DNA of 64,000 bases from Algibacter sp. L3A6 (GTDB taxonomy: Bacteria > Bacteroidota > Bacteroidia > Flavobacteriales > Flavobacteriaceae): NCBI RefSeq assembly GCF_009796825.1, contig NZ_CP047030.1, forward strand, positions 2,269,501 to 2,333,500, read 5' to 3'. Below the pieces are notes generated by a model that saw nothing but the letters and a program-made list of their open reading frames with translations, had not been told where the DNA came from and made no database searches. The translations under genes were made by a program, and so were the position numbers. How positions within the stretch are numbered: the first letter of the stretch is position 1; each line of letters opens with the position of its first letter. Below are positions 1-8,248 of this stretch, one piece after another.

Positions 1-2
1 TT

Positions 3-125
3 AGGCAAAACAATCCTATTTTGGGCGCAGATGATCCATTTGGATCTAATTTTGATTCTACGTTTGTTTATGGTCCAATTTTTGGTTCTAATTACTATAT
101 GGGATTACGATTTAAAATTATTTAA
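3..125 (+). CDS. TonB-dependent outer membrane receptor, C-terminal end only
   Basis: The window opens inside a gene. Reading frame 3 is open from the edge to a TAA at 123-125 and gives about 40 residues rich in Gly, Asn and aromatics, ending MGLRFKII. Alternating aromatic and polar residues with a terminal aromatic strand are what the last beta-strands of a TonB-dependent receptor look like, and the pattern around GADDPFGSNFDST and VYGPIFG resembles the usual flavobacterial receptor end. The next gene, a secreted heavy-metal-binding protein, starts 25 bp downstream, so this receptor probably imports a metal or metal complex. The family call rests on a short tail and on context, so it is moderate. 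Confidence 0.6.
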   Translation, partial: RQNNPILGADDPFGSNFDSTFVYGPIFGSNYYMGLRFKII

Positions 126-150
126 TGCTAACAACTTAAAAGTATATATT

Positions 151-540
151 ATGAAAAAACTATTAATTATTACCTTGTTACTTGCGGTAACAACATCATT
201 TTCACAGAGTAAAAACGAAAGAGCATCTATAGAAGTAGATGGCGTTTGTATGATGTGTAAAGCTAGAATAGAAAAGGCGGCTATTAGAACAAAGGGTGTT
301 AAATCAGCGGTATGGAGTGTGAAAACTCATGAATTGAAATTAATTTATGATGGGAGAAAAACAAATTTAGACTCTATTAAATCTAGTGTTTTAAATGTTG
401 GGCACGACACCATGGATCTTAAAGCTACGGAGGAGGCTTATAATACAGTACATCCATGTTGCCGATACAGAGATAATGAGGTTATAGATGATCATAAAGA
501 CGAAAAAGAAGAGAATGATCATGATGAACATGCTCATTAA
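151..540 (+). CDS. secreted heavy-metal-associated (HMA) domain protein
   Basis: 129 residues. The ATG at 151 was chosen over an upstream in-frame ATG at 31 because it starts directly at a signal peptide (MKKLLIITLLLAVTTSFSQ) and lies just after the preceding receptor gene. The mature part is one HMA fold with the metal-binding CMMC motif at residues 33-36 and the expected beta-alpha-beta pattern. After it come HPCC and a His/Asp/Glu-rich tail (HDEHAH) that could hold additional metal. The family binds soft metals such as copper through the two cysteines. A periplasmic copper or related metal carrier working with the upstream TonB receptor is the likely role, inferred from the pairing. A terminator follows. 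Confidence 0.8.
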   Translation: MKKLLIITLLLAVTTSFSQSKNERASIEVDGVCMMCKARIEKAAIRTKGVKSAVWSVKTHELKLIYDGRKTNLDSIKSSVLNVGHDTMDLKATEEAYNTVHPCCRYRDNEVIDDHKDEKEENDHDEHAH

Positions 541-565
541 ATATTTGAATTTATAATAATTGTTT

Positions 566-599
566 AAAAGTTCACCTTAAATTTAGGGTGGACTTTTTT
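566..599 (+). terminator. Rho-independent terminator after the HMA gene
   Basis: An imperfect hairpin (AGTTCACCT paired with AGGGTGGACT, with G-T pairs) is followed by TTTTTT. It closes the receptor-HMA operon. Confidence 0.7.
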
Positions 600-657
600 A
601 GTTTTTATAGTTGAGTGAAATTTAAGCGGATATTACTAACAAGTAAATCTTATTACG

Positions 658-999
658 ATGCCTTATAGAATTTATGTTATCGAATTATCAAAACGTGTCC
701 ATACAGAAAACGCGAAATTTAGAGCGGCTAATCCGCAATTTAACGGCGTGATGCAATGTGTGTATGTGGGCATGACAAGCAAGACTTCTAAAGAGCGTTT
801 TATACAACATAAAACAGGTTACAGAAACAAGAAGGGGCATAAGTTATCTGCTAATATTGCAGAGAAGTACGGGGCTTATTTACGTCCTAGCTTATACAAT
901 CACATCGATCCGATAGTGAGTAGGGCAGATGCCTTAAAAAGGGAACGTATTTTATCTTTGGAATTACGACGCCAAGGTTATGCCGTTTGGTTTAATTAG
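658..999 (+). CDS. small GIY-YIG-like nuclease-fold protein
   Basis: 113 residues, no signal peptide. The N-terminus has the two short strands typical of GIY-YIG domains: YRIYVIEL at residues 3-10 and CVYVGMT at 34-40, the latter standing for the YIG element. A Lys/Arg-rich helix follows (SKERFIQHKTG, 44-54), and a late helix carries ALKRERILSLELRRQGY, where a Glu would be the metal ligand. Length matches a stand-alone domain. The motif is degenerate, so nuclease activity is uncertain. It is monocistronic, lying between two terminators, with a gap of about 115 bp upstream. No partner gene points to a pathway. Confidence 0.5.
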   Translation: MPYRIYVIELSKRVHTENAKFRAANPQFNGVMQCVYVGMTSKTSKERFIQHKTGYRNKKGHKLSANIAEKYGAYLRPSLYNHIDPIVSRADALKRERILSLELRRQGYAVWFN

Positions 1000-1034
1000 A
1001 AAGTAGTCTTAGAAAATAACCTATAGTTTAAATC

Positions 1035-1072
1035 AAAAAAAAACCTGTGAATTAAATTTCACAGGTTTTTTA
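1035..1072. terminator. bidirectional terminator
   Basis: A-run, AACCTGTGAA, a short loop, TTCACAGGTT, then a T-run. The hairpin is perfect and has the poly-A/poly-T symmetry needed to stop both the GIY-YIG-like gene (plus) and the convergent ompH operon (minus). Confidence 0.9.
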
Positions 1073-1091
1073 GTATGATTTTAAAAAGAAA

Positions 1092-1598
1092 TTAGATACC
1101 TAAATCTTTCTTTACATCGTTTAATAAATCTTTACCATCAGCAAGAATAGTTACACCAACTCCTGAATCTAAAACGTAATCAAAACCTTGAGCTCTTGAT
1201 ACTTTTAAGATAGCTGCTTTAGCTTTTTCTGTAATAGGTTGTAACAATGCAATTTCTTTTGCTTGCAAATCTTTTTGTGCATCTGCTTGAAATTGTTGTA
1301 AACGTTGTTGTTTTTCTTGTAATTCTAAAATACGCTTTTGGTTCTCTTCATCAGTTTTATTCTTAGCTTCAGCTTCGTATTGTTTTTGAAGATTTTGAAA
1401 TTCTGTAACAGAACCTTGCATATCCGTTTGGTATGTTTTGCTTAAAGATTCTAATTCTGCTTGTGCCGTTTTCATTTCTGGCATAGCTTTAATTAATTCT
1501 TGTGTATTTATATGTGCAACTTTAGTTTGAGCTTGAGTGAAACTAATTGTTCCAATACATAATGCAGTTGCTAATAAAAGTGTTTTAAAGTGTTTCAT
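1092..1598 (-). CDS. ompH: OmpH/Skp-family periplasmic chaperone
   Basis: 168 residues. It has a signal peptide (MKHFKTLLLATALCIGTISF, cleavage near TQAQ), then the short strand KVAHINTQELI, a long Gln/Glu/Lys-rich coiled-coil region at about residues 50-115 forming the Skp tentacles, and a closing segment (GFDYVLDSGVGVTILADG) that completes the trimeric core. Skp-like proteins hold unfolded outer membrane proteins in the periplasm on the way to the BamA machinery. It is the last gene of the uppS-bamA-ompH-ompH run, 31 bp after its longer paralogue. Family assignment is firm; the client proteins are not known. Confidence 0.9.
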   Translation of the reverse strand: MKHFKTLLLATALCIGTISFTQAQTKVAHINTQELIKAMPEMKTAQAELESLSKTYQTDMQGSVTEFQNLQKQYEAEAKNKTDEENQKRILELQEKQQRLQQFQADAQKDLQAKEIALLQPITEKAKAAILKVSRAQGFDYVLDSGVGVTILADGKDLLNDVKKDLGI

Positions 1599-1629
1599 TT
1601 TGTAAATAGTATTTGTGTGTTATAAATTA

Positions 1630-2643
1630 TTAATTTTTGTTTAAGCTGTCTTTTGCTTTTTGGCGATCTTCTAATATTTTTTGTCTTTTCGCTTCCAAGG
1701 CTTTTTTACGTTCTTCGCGTTCTTTTAATTTTTTTAATCTGTTTTCTTCAATAAGTTCAGCTCTTGTTTTGGTTTCGCCTTCTGTTTTAGTAGCTGTACT
1801 TTTTGAAGCCGTTTCAGTTTCTTCTTTTGTAGCGTCAGTTTCTGCTTCAGCTCCCGATCGTTCTTGTTTTGCTTTTTCGCGATCGTCTAATATTTTCTGT
1901 CTTTTATCTGCGGCAGCTTTTACTTTAGCTTCTCGAGCAGCTAACTTTTTTTGCCTTGCAGTTTCAATCGCACTTTCTCTTTCAGCCTTTTTTTCTTCTA
2001 ATATTTTTTGTCTAGCTTCAAGTTCTAAATTTACCTCAGGAACAATATCCTCTTTTTCGGCAGCTTTACGTTCTGCTTTAGATTGTACTTGTGTACGTTT
2101 TGATGTTCTGGTGATGCTTCTTAAAACTTGGTCGCTAATATCTAAAGAATTTGCGACATACAACATACCTCCATTAGCTTTATCTAATACTAATTGATAT
2201 TTTCTTGCGGCAACAATAGTTTGTACGGCTGCAAATATTTGATCTTGAACAGGCTGCATTAATTGTCTTTTCTGTATAAACAAATCGCCATTAGGTCCAA
2301 ATCGTTTTTGTTGGTAGTCTAATATTTCATTTTCCTCAAACGTAATATCTTCTTCGCGTTCTTTAATTAATTCTGCTGTTAGAAGTGCCTTCTCGTTACT
2401 TAAGTCTTTTCTTTTTTGTTCAACAGTTAATAATTGCGCTTGAATTTCGTTTTTCCACTTATCAGCCTTTTCATTTAATTGGGCTGTAGCTTCTTGATAT
2501 TCTGGTACGTTTTCTAAAATATATTCACTATCAATGTAGGCTAGGCTTACACCACGTTGCGCATGCACCGATAGGGTTAACATAAAAACTAGGGTCAATA
2601 AAAAAAGAACGTTGTTTTTCATCTGCTTAAATATTTTTATCAT
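1630..2643 (-). CDS. OmpH/Skp-family protein with a long charged repeat tail
   Basis: 337 residues, about twice a normal Skp. Residues 1-29 are a signal peptide (cleavage near VHAQ); an alternative ATG at codon 8 would shorten it to 22. Residues 30-175 are a complete OmpH core (SLAYIDSEYILENVPEY, a coiled coil, KYQLVLDKANGGMLYVA). Beyond residue 190 is an Ala/Glu/Lys/Arg tail in which a 13-residue unit recurs: RQKILEEKKAERE (211), RQKKLAAREAKVK (230), RQKILDDREKAKQ (248), RLKKLKEREERKK (302) and RQKILEDRQKAKD (320). A Thr/Glu/Ser-rich spacer lies at about 262-292. The tail is predicted to be helical or coiled coil. Role: a periplasmic OMP chaperone, with the function of the tail unknown. Confidence 0.85.
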   Translation of the reverse strand: MIKIFKQMKNNVLFLLTLVFMLTLSVHAQRGVSLAYIDSEYILENVPEYQEATAQLNEKADKWKNEIQAQLLTVEQKRKDLSNEKALLTAELIKEREEDITFEENEILDYQQKRFGPNGDLFIQKRQLMQPVQDQIFAAVQTIVAARKYQLVLDKANGGMLYVANSLDISDQVLRSITRTSKRTQVQSKAERKAAEKEDIVPEVNLELEARQKILEEKKAERESAIETARQKKLAAREAKVKAAADKRQKILDDREKAKQERSGAEAETDATKEETETASKSTATKTEGETKTRAELIEENRLKKLKEREERKKALEAKRQKILEDRQKAKDSLNKN

Positions 2644-2661
2644 TTATGTTTTATAAATTCT

Positions 2662-2694
2662 AAAAATGACAGACGATTAGTTTTGTTGCTGTCA
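2662..2694 (-). terminator. weak hairpin with T-run between bamA and ompH
   Basis: Read on the minus strand, TGACAG and CTGTCA (6 bp, 16-nt loop) are followed by TTTTT, immediately before the longer ompH gene. It could be a weak terminator or an attenuator in the 255-bp bamA-ompH gap. The stem is short, so confidence is low. Confidence 0.3.
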
Positions 2695-2898
2695 GTTCTA
2701 TGAATTGTTTTTTATCCGATTGAATTCCTTAATTTTTAATTGTTCCTGTTGGAACTTGCAAAATAAACATTTTCGTTGTTATGGAAAATTTTTAATTGCT
2801 CATTTCAAAATTAACGAAATTTAATCTTAAAAATTTCAATTCATATTCAAATCATCATGGTGTTAATAGAAAATATCGTGCCAAAAATAATTTACAGG

Positions 2899-5469
2899 TT
2901 AAAATTGTTGACCAATAATGAAGTGTGTTTCCCATCCGTTTTTAACACCGCTGTTATCAATTGAATCAAATCCATGACCAAAATCGATACCTAATAAACC
3001 AAATGCTGGCATAAAAATACGGATACCTAATCCTGCAGAACGTTTTAAATCGAAAGGGTTGTAATCTCTAAAGTTATCAAATGATGCTCCACCTTCTACA
3101 AAACCTAAAGCATAAATTTTAGCAGATGCCGCTAGGGTAATTGGGTAACGTAATTCTAAAGAGAATTTATTGTAGATAGAACCACCATCTTCACTAGAAA
3201 GGGATTGGTTAGGGTAACCACGTAGTTGTACAACCTCACGGCCGTCTAAACTATAATTAGCTAAACCATCACCACCTAAAAAGTATCTTTCGAAAGGAAT
3301 TACACCACGATCTTGGTTGTAGGCTCCTAAGAATCCGAATTCAACATTAGGTCTTAATACTAAATCTTTAGCAACTTGTGTATACCAAGTTCCTTTAAAG
3401 TTTACTTTATAAAATTCTAACCAGTTGTAACGTTGTTGATCTATTTCTCCTGCTTTTTCAAAATCATCCGCATCTGTAAGATCTAAAGCGTCGTAATCTT
3501 CTTTTAATTGAGCGTAATCCGTTCCGTTAAATAAAGAGTAAGGTAAAGATGCTTTTGCCGTTACAGAGAAGCTAGAACCTTCTATAGGGTAAACTGGATC
3601 TACACTTGTATTATTTCTACTTAAACCAATAGAATAAGATAGGTTATTTGAAAAACCATCTCCAAAAGTAAATAAACCTGTATTGTAATTATTTAAATCG
3701 TAACGTTGGTAAGATACAGATTGAGATAATACGAAGAAATCATCTGGCACAGTTAAACGTTTAGCTAAACCAAAAGTAATACCTGTAATATTGAAACTTC
3801 TACTTTTATCTGCTTCGTAGTTTGTGTAATCGTATAAAAATTGTTTAGTATGCGATAATGATGTCGAGAATTGCACTGGACGTTTTCCTCCTAACCATGG
3901 CTCAGAGAATGAGAAACTGTACGTTTGGTAAAATTGACTGGCTTGTAAACGTAATGCTAGTTTTTGACCATCACCCATTGGTATTGGCTTGTAGGCATCT
4001 TTTTTGAAAATATCTTTAATAGAAAAGTTATTGAATGATAAACCTAAAGTACCAATAAAGCCACCACCACCGTAACCACCTTGTAATTCAATTTGGCTAG
4101 ATCCAGTTTCTTTAACTACGTATTCCATATCGATAGTACCTTCGTTTGGATTAGGATTGTTAAAGTTTGGAGTAATTTCTTGAGCATCAAAGAAACCTAG
4201 TTGCCCAAGTTCTCTAACAGTACGTACTACATTGGCTTTACTATACAGTTGGCCTGGACGAGTACGGATTTCACGATATACAACGTGATCGTTTGTTTTA
4301 TCATTTCCAACTACAGATACACTATTGAAATAAGCAGGTTTTCCTTCTGTTATTCTAATTTCCATGTCGATAACATTGTTATCAGCACTAACTTCTACGG
4401 CATTAATATTCGAGAATAAATACCCGTTGTTTTGGTATAAGTTGGTGATATCGTTAGCATCTGGTTTTGTATCATCTGCGATACGCTTTGATAATGTAAC
4501 ACCATCGTAAGTATCACCTTTATCAATACGTAATAGACGGCTTAATTGTTGATTGGTGTAAACAGTGTTTCCAATAAAAGTAATATCTCCAAAAGTGTAT
4601 TTTTCACCTTCTTCTAAATTAATTTTAAGTGCAATAGTTTTATCGCTATTAACAATAATACTATCTGATAATACACGAGCATCTCTATAACCGTTTTCTT
4701 TATAGGTATCAATTAAGGTAACTAAATCTTCTTTGTAATCGGCTTCAATAAATTTAGAACGCTTAAGTAAACGAATTGGGTTTTTCTTCTTCGTGTTCTT
4801 CATGCTTTTTCTAAGCTGTTTTTCACTTAAAACAGAATCGCCAGTAAAGATAATATCGTCGATTTTAACTTTTTCACCTTTATCAATATTAAGCACCATG
4901 TTTACTCTACTTGTTTGAATAGAATCTTTTACATCAATGGTGTTAATATGTACTTTGGTGTTTAAAAAACCATCCTTTTTGTATTTGCTTGTTAGGTAGT
5001 TTTTTGTTGTGGTTAAAAGGTTTTCGGTAACTTTTACACCTCTCTTAAGTTTGTTATCATCTATAATACCTTCTTTTTTACCATTTTTAACGCCATTAAT
5101 TTTCAGGTCGTTAAGTTGTGGTAAATCGGATAAGTGGATTTCTAGAGTAGCAACATCCCCTTCTATATTGGTTACAAATACTTCGATATCACTAAAAAGA
5201 TTGGATTTCCAAAGCTTTTTAATGGCATCTCTAATGTCTTCACCAGGGATTTTTATTTCTTTTCCTTTGCTTAAACCGGAGTAAGCAACAATAGTTTGCT
5301 CACTAAAGCTAGTGTTTCCGGAAACGGTAATTTGTCCTAAAGTATAAGTTTTACCGTTTTTGTAATCTAAATCTTGAGCCTGAATATTAAAACAACTTAC
5401 AAAAAGTAAAAATGCTAAATAGCACTTTGAGTATGTTTTAAAAGCTAGTAAATTAACTAAGTTGTTCAC
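2899..5469 (-). CDS. bamA: outer membrane protein assembly factor BamA
   Basis: About 856 residues from the GTG at 5469; the frame stays open to an ATG at 5583, with another ATG at 5520. GTG is preferred because it puts the signal peptide (hydrophobic LAFLLFVSCF, cleavage near NIQAQ) at the very N-terminus and gives a 17-nt overlap with uppS. POTRA domains fill roughly the first 400 residues (for example ITVSGNTSFSEQTIVAYSGL and ITFIGNTVYTNQQLSRLL). A 16-strand Omp85 barrel follows, with the loop-6 signature as QLRGYPNQ and a terminal IGQQF. BamA folds and inserts outer membrane proteins. The neighbouring Skp-type chaperones fit this. The family is certain; only the start codon is open. Confidence 0.93.
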   Translation of the reverse strand: MNNLVNLLAFKTYSKCYLAFLLFVSCFNIQAQDLDYKNGKTYTLGQITVSGNTSFSEQTIVAYSGLSKGKEIKIPGEDIRDAIKKLWKSNLFSDIEVFVTNIEGDVATLEIHLSDLPQLNDLKINGVKNGKKEGIIDDNKLKRGVKVTENLLTTTKNYLTSKYKKDGFLNTKVHINTIDVKDSIQTSRVNMVLNIDKGEKVKIDDIIFTGDSVLSEKQLRKSMKNTKKKNPIRLLKRSKFIEADYKEDLVTLIDTYKENGYRDARVLSDSIIVNSDKTIALKINLEEGEKYTFGDITFIGNTVYTNQQLSRLLRIDKGDTYDGVTLSKRIADDTKPDANDITNLYQNNGYLFSNINAVEVSADNNVIDMEIRITEGKPAYFNSVSVVGNDKTNDHVVYREIRTRPGQLYSKANVVRTVRELGQLGFFDAQEITPNFNNPNPNEGTIDMEYVVKETGSSQIELQGGYGGGGFIGTLGLSFNNFSIKDIFKKDAYKPIPMGDGQKLALRLQASQFYQTYSFSFSEPWLGGKRPVQFSTSLSHTKQFLYDYTNYEADKSRSFNITGITFGLAKRLTVPDDFFVLSQSVSYQRYDLNNYNTGLFTFGDGFSNNLSYSIGLSRNNTSVDPVYPIEGSSFSVTAKASLPYSLFNGTDYAQLKEDYDALDLTDADDFEKAGEIDQQRYNWLEFYKVNFKGTWYTQVAKDLVLRPNVEFGFLGAYNQDRGVIPFERYFLGGDGLANYSLDGREVVQLRGYPNQSLSSEDGGSIYNKFSLELRYPITLAASAKIYALGFVEGGASFDNFRDYNPFDLKRSAGLGIRIFMPAFGLLGIDFGHGFDSIDNSGVKNGWETHFIIGQQF

Positions 5470-6193
5470 TTGTTTTCCCAAATCGTCGTTCTCTTTTTTG
5501 ATATTCAATAATAGCTTCATACAAATGTTGCTTTGTAAAATCGGGCCAAAGTATATTTGTAAAATATAGTTCGGCATAAGCAATTTGCCAAAGCAAGAAA
5601 TTACTTATACGCTGCTCCCCACTGGTTCTTATTAGCAAATCTACGTCGGGTAAATTTTGCGTGTAAAGATGCTCATTAATAATTGATTCTTCAATATTTT
5701 CGGGCGAAATTATATTATTTTTAACTTTAATACTAATCTCCTTAACAGTATTTATGATTTCTTCGCGAGAACCGTAGCTAAGTGCCAAGGTTAACGTCAT
5801 GCGCGAGTTGCCCTTGGTTTTGTCTATAACCTCATGCAGTTCTTTGTATGCTTTTTTAGGTAATGTACTTAAGTTTCCAATAGCCATTAACCTAATGTTA
5901 TTGTCTTGTAATGTCTTTATTTCTTTCCTTAAAGCTGAAACTAACAGCTTCATTAATGTTTGCACCTCAAGTTTCGGGCGGTTCCAGTTTTCTGTAGAAA
6001 AGGCATATAATGTTAAGTTCTCTACACCAAGTTCTGCAGAAGCCTCTACGGTTGTTCTTACAGATTTGGTGCCATTTTCGTGCCCAAAAGCACGAAGCAT
6101 ACCTTGTTGTTTAGCCCAACGTCCGTTGCCATCCATAATTATGGCAATGTGTTTGGGTAATTTTTCGAGTTGTATGTTTTCTTTTAAGTCCAT
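5453..6193 (-). CDS. uppS: isoprenyl transferase (undecaprenyl diphosphate synthase)
   Basis: 246 residues, the usual length for cis-prenyltransferases. The family signature HIAIIMDGNGRWA is at residues 15-27 with the catalytic Asp21. Also present are the conserved FSTENWNRP and, near the C-terminus, RTSGEQRISNFLLWQ. The enzyme extends farnesyl diphosphate with isopentenyl units to make the C55 lipid carrier for peptidoglycan and surface glycans. It is cytoplasmic and membrane-associated. The start lies 1 bp after the DUF6089 gene and the end overlaps the likely start of bamA, so the three are translated from one message. Confidence 0.96.
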   Translation of the reverse strand: MDLKENIQLEKLPKHIAIIMDGNGRWAKQQGMLRAFGHENGTKSVRTTVEASAELGVENLTLYAFSTENWNRPKLEVQTLMKLLVSALRKEIKTLQDNNIRLMAIGNLSTLPKKAYKELHEVIDKTKGNSRMTLTLALSYGSREEIINTVKEISIKVKNNIISPENIEESIINEHLYTQNLPDVDLLIRTSGEQRISNFLLWQIAYAELYFTNILWPDFTKQHLYEAIIEYQKRERRFGKTSEQLS

Positions 6194-6194
6194 T

Positions 6195-6881
6195 TTAGTC
6201 GTAACAATAACAGGGTTTAATTCCGAAGGTGTAAGTTAATGTAATTCCTGTAAAGGTGTACCAATCGTTATTATTAATATTTCCAAATTGGTATTGTTGG
6301 TTTTCACTACTTTCCGGGAAGTTACCGTCTATATTGTCGGTAAAGGTGTAGCGCGCTCCAACTTCAAAACCAAGTATAAAATTGCCTAAAATGTTTGTTT
6401 TGTAACCAATAGCCATAGGTATCCCAACGGTCCAATCTTTTCCGCCTTCAGGGATTTGCAGACCATTTTCAAAATGATTGTTGCTAAATTGTGTAGCCGT
6501 AATACCACTATATAAGTATGGTGTGCCAATTGTTTCGCCTGAATGAAGATTGAAATCTACAAAAGTAAGTTCCATTCCCACAGCTATTTCTAGTAGGTTA
6601 GAGTCTAAAGAATAGTCGCGTTGTATACGTCGTGGGTCTTTAGAGTCGCTGTCTTCTGCTTTTAGATCGGCGTATATTAAGGATATTCTATACGAATGTC
6701 TAGAACTTCTATTCCATTTGTATAGTAGTCCAATGGCTGGACTGTTAGGGGCGATAAAGTTAGTTTCGCCAACATCGCCAATTAAATTACTGCCACCTAC
6801 ATATACACCAATTTCGTTTATTTGAGCATGGTTTATTTGGGTGCTTAATAGGCTTAATGCCAATATGATTAAATATCTCAT
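6195..6881 (-). CDS. DUF6089-family outer membrane beta-barrel protein
   Basis: 228 residues. It has a signal peptide (MRYLIILALSLLSTQINHAQ) and then a small barrel pattern: short amphipathic strands, YVGGSNLIGDVG near the N-terminus, YLYSGITATQF and GYKTNILGNFILGFEVGARYTF further on, and a final ITLTYTFG strand. A few charged residues follow (KPCYCYD). This is the flavobacterial family that regularly sits directly before uppS-bamA. Its function is not established. The position suggests an envelope-assembly or structural barrel role, which is inference. It is the first gene of the operon. Confidence 0.8.
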   Translation of the reverse strand: MRYLIILALSLLSTQINHAQINEIGVYVGGSNLIGDVGETNFIAPNSPAIGLLYKWNRSSRHSYRISLIYADLKAEDSDSKDPRRIQRDYSLDSNLLEIAVGMELTFVDFNLHSGETIGTPYLYSGITATQFSNNHFENGLQIPEGGKDWTVGIPMAIGYKTNILGNFILGFEVGARYTFTDNIDGNFPESSENQQYQFGNINNNDWYTFTGITLTYTFGIKPCYCYD

Positions 6882-6898
6882 AGATGTTTAAAAGTTTG

Positions 6899-6930
6899 CA
6901 AATATAATAAATAAGAATGGACTGTTGCAA
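6899..6930 (-). promoter_or_regulatory. promoter of the DUF6089-uppS-bamA operon
   Basis: On the minus strand TATATTTGCA gives a perfect Bacteroidota -7 element (TAnnTTTG), 17 bp before the start codon. A TTG lies 21 bp further upstream as a -33 element. The -7 carries the GCA extension seen at several housekeeping promoters in this window. Confidence 0.6.
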
Positions 6931-7180
6931 TTTGAGGTTAACAGTATGAGTTTAAAACTGTTTTTATTTGAAATTATTGTTTTGTGAATAATTAGAATTA
7001 TGCTTTGGCTGGTGTGTTTTAGTTGAAGACAAGAGTTTTTACATCTATATAATAGGAGGCATTAGTTACTCTGAAAAGATAATAGATTAGTGGGTTTTTG
7101 AATAGAATTAACTTTAAGATGTTCTGGTTTTTAATAAATGAAAGCTCATTTTTGTTTTACATTGAACGAAGTAGGGAACG
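6931..7180. other. intergenic stretch without recognisable content
   Basis: About 250 bp of AT-rich DNA between the methyltransferase end and the DUF6089 promoter. I see no ORF with coding character, no strong hairpin with a T-run and no repeat in it. Confidence 0.5.
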
Positions 7181-8248
7181 TTACATATTGGTTAATATCC
7201 ATAGTTCAACCTCTTCGGTGCTGCGCCAATGTTGATCTCTTTTTGTTTTAGATGAAGCGTTTTTAACCGATTTTTTATAACATTTTTCTAATTGAAACCT
7301 ATTACCTTCAGTTAATTCTATTTCTATAGGATGCTCCTTAGATGCGTTTGTAATTTGTGCTAAGTTTGAAAATATAAGGACGAGCTTTCCTTGAGGTGCT
7401 AATCTTTTTTTTGCGGCTTCAAAAAAATCTGGAAATAAGGTTTTATTGTAATAAATAGCATTATCAATGCTGTTTAAATTATGCGTTTCTGGTAACCAGG
7501 GTGGGTTGAAAATAATAAGTTCGGTTTGATTTTTCCATTTGCCAAATAAGTTTCCGAAGTCTAATTCTATTTTCCGAGAGAGTTTTGTGTTGCCCATAAA
7601 CTCGCTTAGACCAAAAATGGCATTTGGGTTTATATCGGTTGCAAATACTTTTTGAAAACCGTGTTGTACCATTAATAAGGATAGCACACCACAACCTACG
7701 CCAATATCTATTGCCGATTTTTTAGCTCCGCTGTAGTGTTTTAGCCAGTTATCGAAAAGTGATAAATGCTCAAAACGTGTTGGGAAATAAGTACCATAGT
7801 AAGGATGTATTTTATTACGAAGTACCGGTATGGAAACACCGTTTTTATACCATTGCCAAGCACTATTTAAGCCTTGTATTTGTGGAAACGTTAAAAAGAA
7901 GTGGTTGTTTTCGGGATAAAATTTTTCTAACCAGCCAATACTAGGCGATTTTTTTGCCGATAGTTTTTGGTCTGTAACCTCTAGTAAAATAAGGTTTGAC
8001 AGTTTAAAGTATTCCGAGCGATACGCTTGCTGTTCTATAAACGATTTGTTTGGTAGTTTTAAGTTTAGATGGGTGTGAAGGTCTTTTAGTAGCGCCATGC
8101 CATCGCTATAAAAATCTTTTATAAGTATGGATTTTCCTTTTACAAGATTTTCAATGGTGAGTTCGACGTCGGTATCTCGCTTAAAGGATTTTAATGTTTT
8201 GCTAAAAGCAATAGGTGTTGGTTTATTTACTTTTAGATCGGTAAGCAT
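7181..8248 (-). CDS. class I SAM-dependent methyltransferase (HemK/RsmC-like)
   Basis: 355 residues, no signal peptide. The C-terminal half is a Rossmann methyltransferase: motif I DIGVGCG at 181-187, an acidic ribose-binding motif ATDINPNA at 203-210, and the catalytic NPPW at 248-251. NPPW is typical of N-methyltransferases acting on glutamine of release factors or on nucleic-acid bases. The N-terminal 150 residues (with WYKNGVSI and YGTYFPTR) resemble no domain I can name and may recognise the substrate. It is a single gene with about 300 bp of non-coding DNA on each side. The substrate is not deducible from context. Confidence 0.75.
   Translation of the reverse strand: MLTDLKVNKPTPIAFSKTLKSFKRDTDVELTIENLVKGKSILIKDFYSDGMALLKDLHTHLNLKLPNKSFIEQQAYRSEYFKLSNLILLEVTDQKLSAKKSPSIGWLEKFYPENNHFFLTFPQIQGLNSAWQWYKNGVSIPVLRNKIHPYYGTYFPTRFEHLSLFDNWLKHYSGAKKSAIDIGVGCGVLSLLMVQHGFQKVFATDINPNAIFGLSEFMGNTKLSRKIELDFGNLFGKWKNQTELIIFNPPWLPETHNLNSIDNAIYYNKTLFPDFFEAAKKRLAPQGKLVLIFSNLAQITNASKEHPIEIELTEGNRFQLEKCYKKSVKNASSKTKRDQHWRSTEEVELWILTNM

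Noticed and set aside
1637..2197. 186-codon open frame on the plus strand
   Set aside because: It is antisense to the low-complexity Lys/Glu tail of the ompH paralogue; its Ser/Phe/Leu-rich product is the expected mirror of that bias.
2720..2830. short inverted repeats (GTTCC/GGAAC, TTTCGTT/AACGAAA) in the bamA-ompH gap
   Set aside because: Stems of 5-7 bp in AT-rich DNA without T-runs or promoter context are within chance.
5799..6239. 146-codon open frame on the plus strand
   Set aside because: It lies opposite uppS, which has all catalytic motifs; no family resemblance in the shadow.
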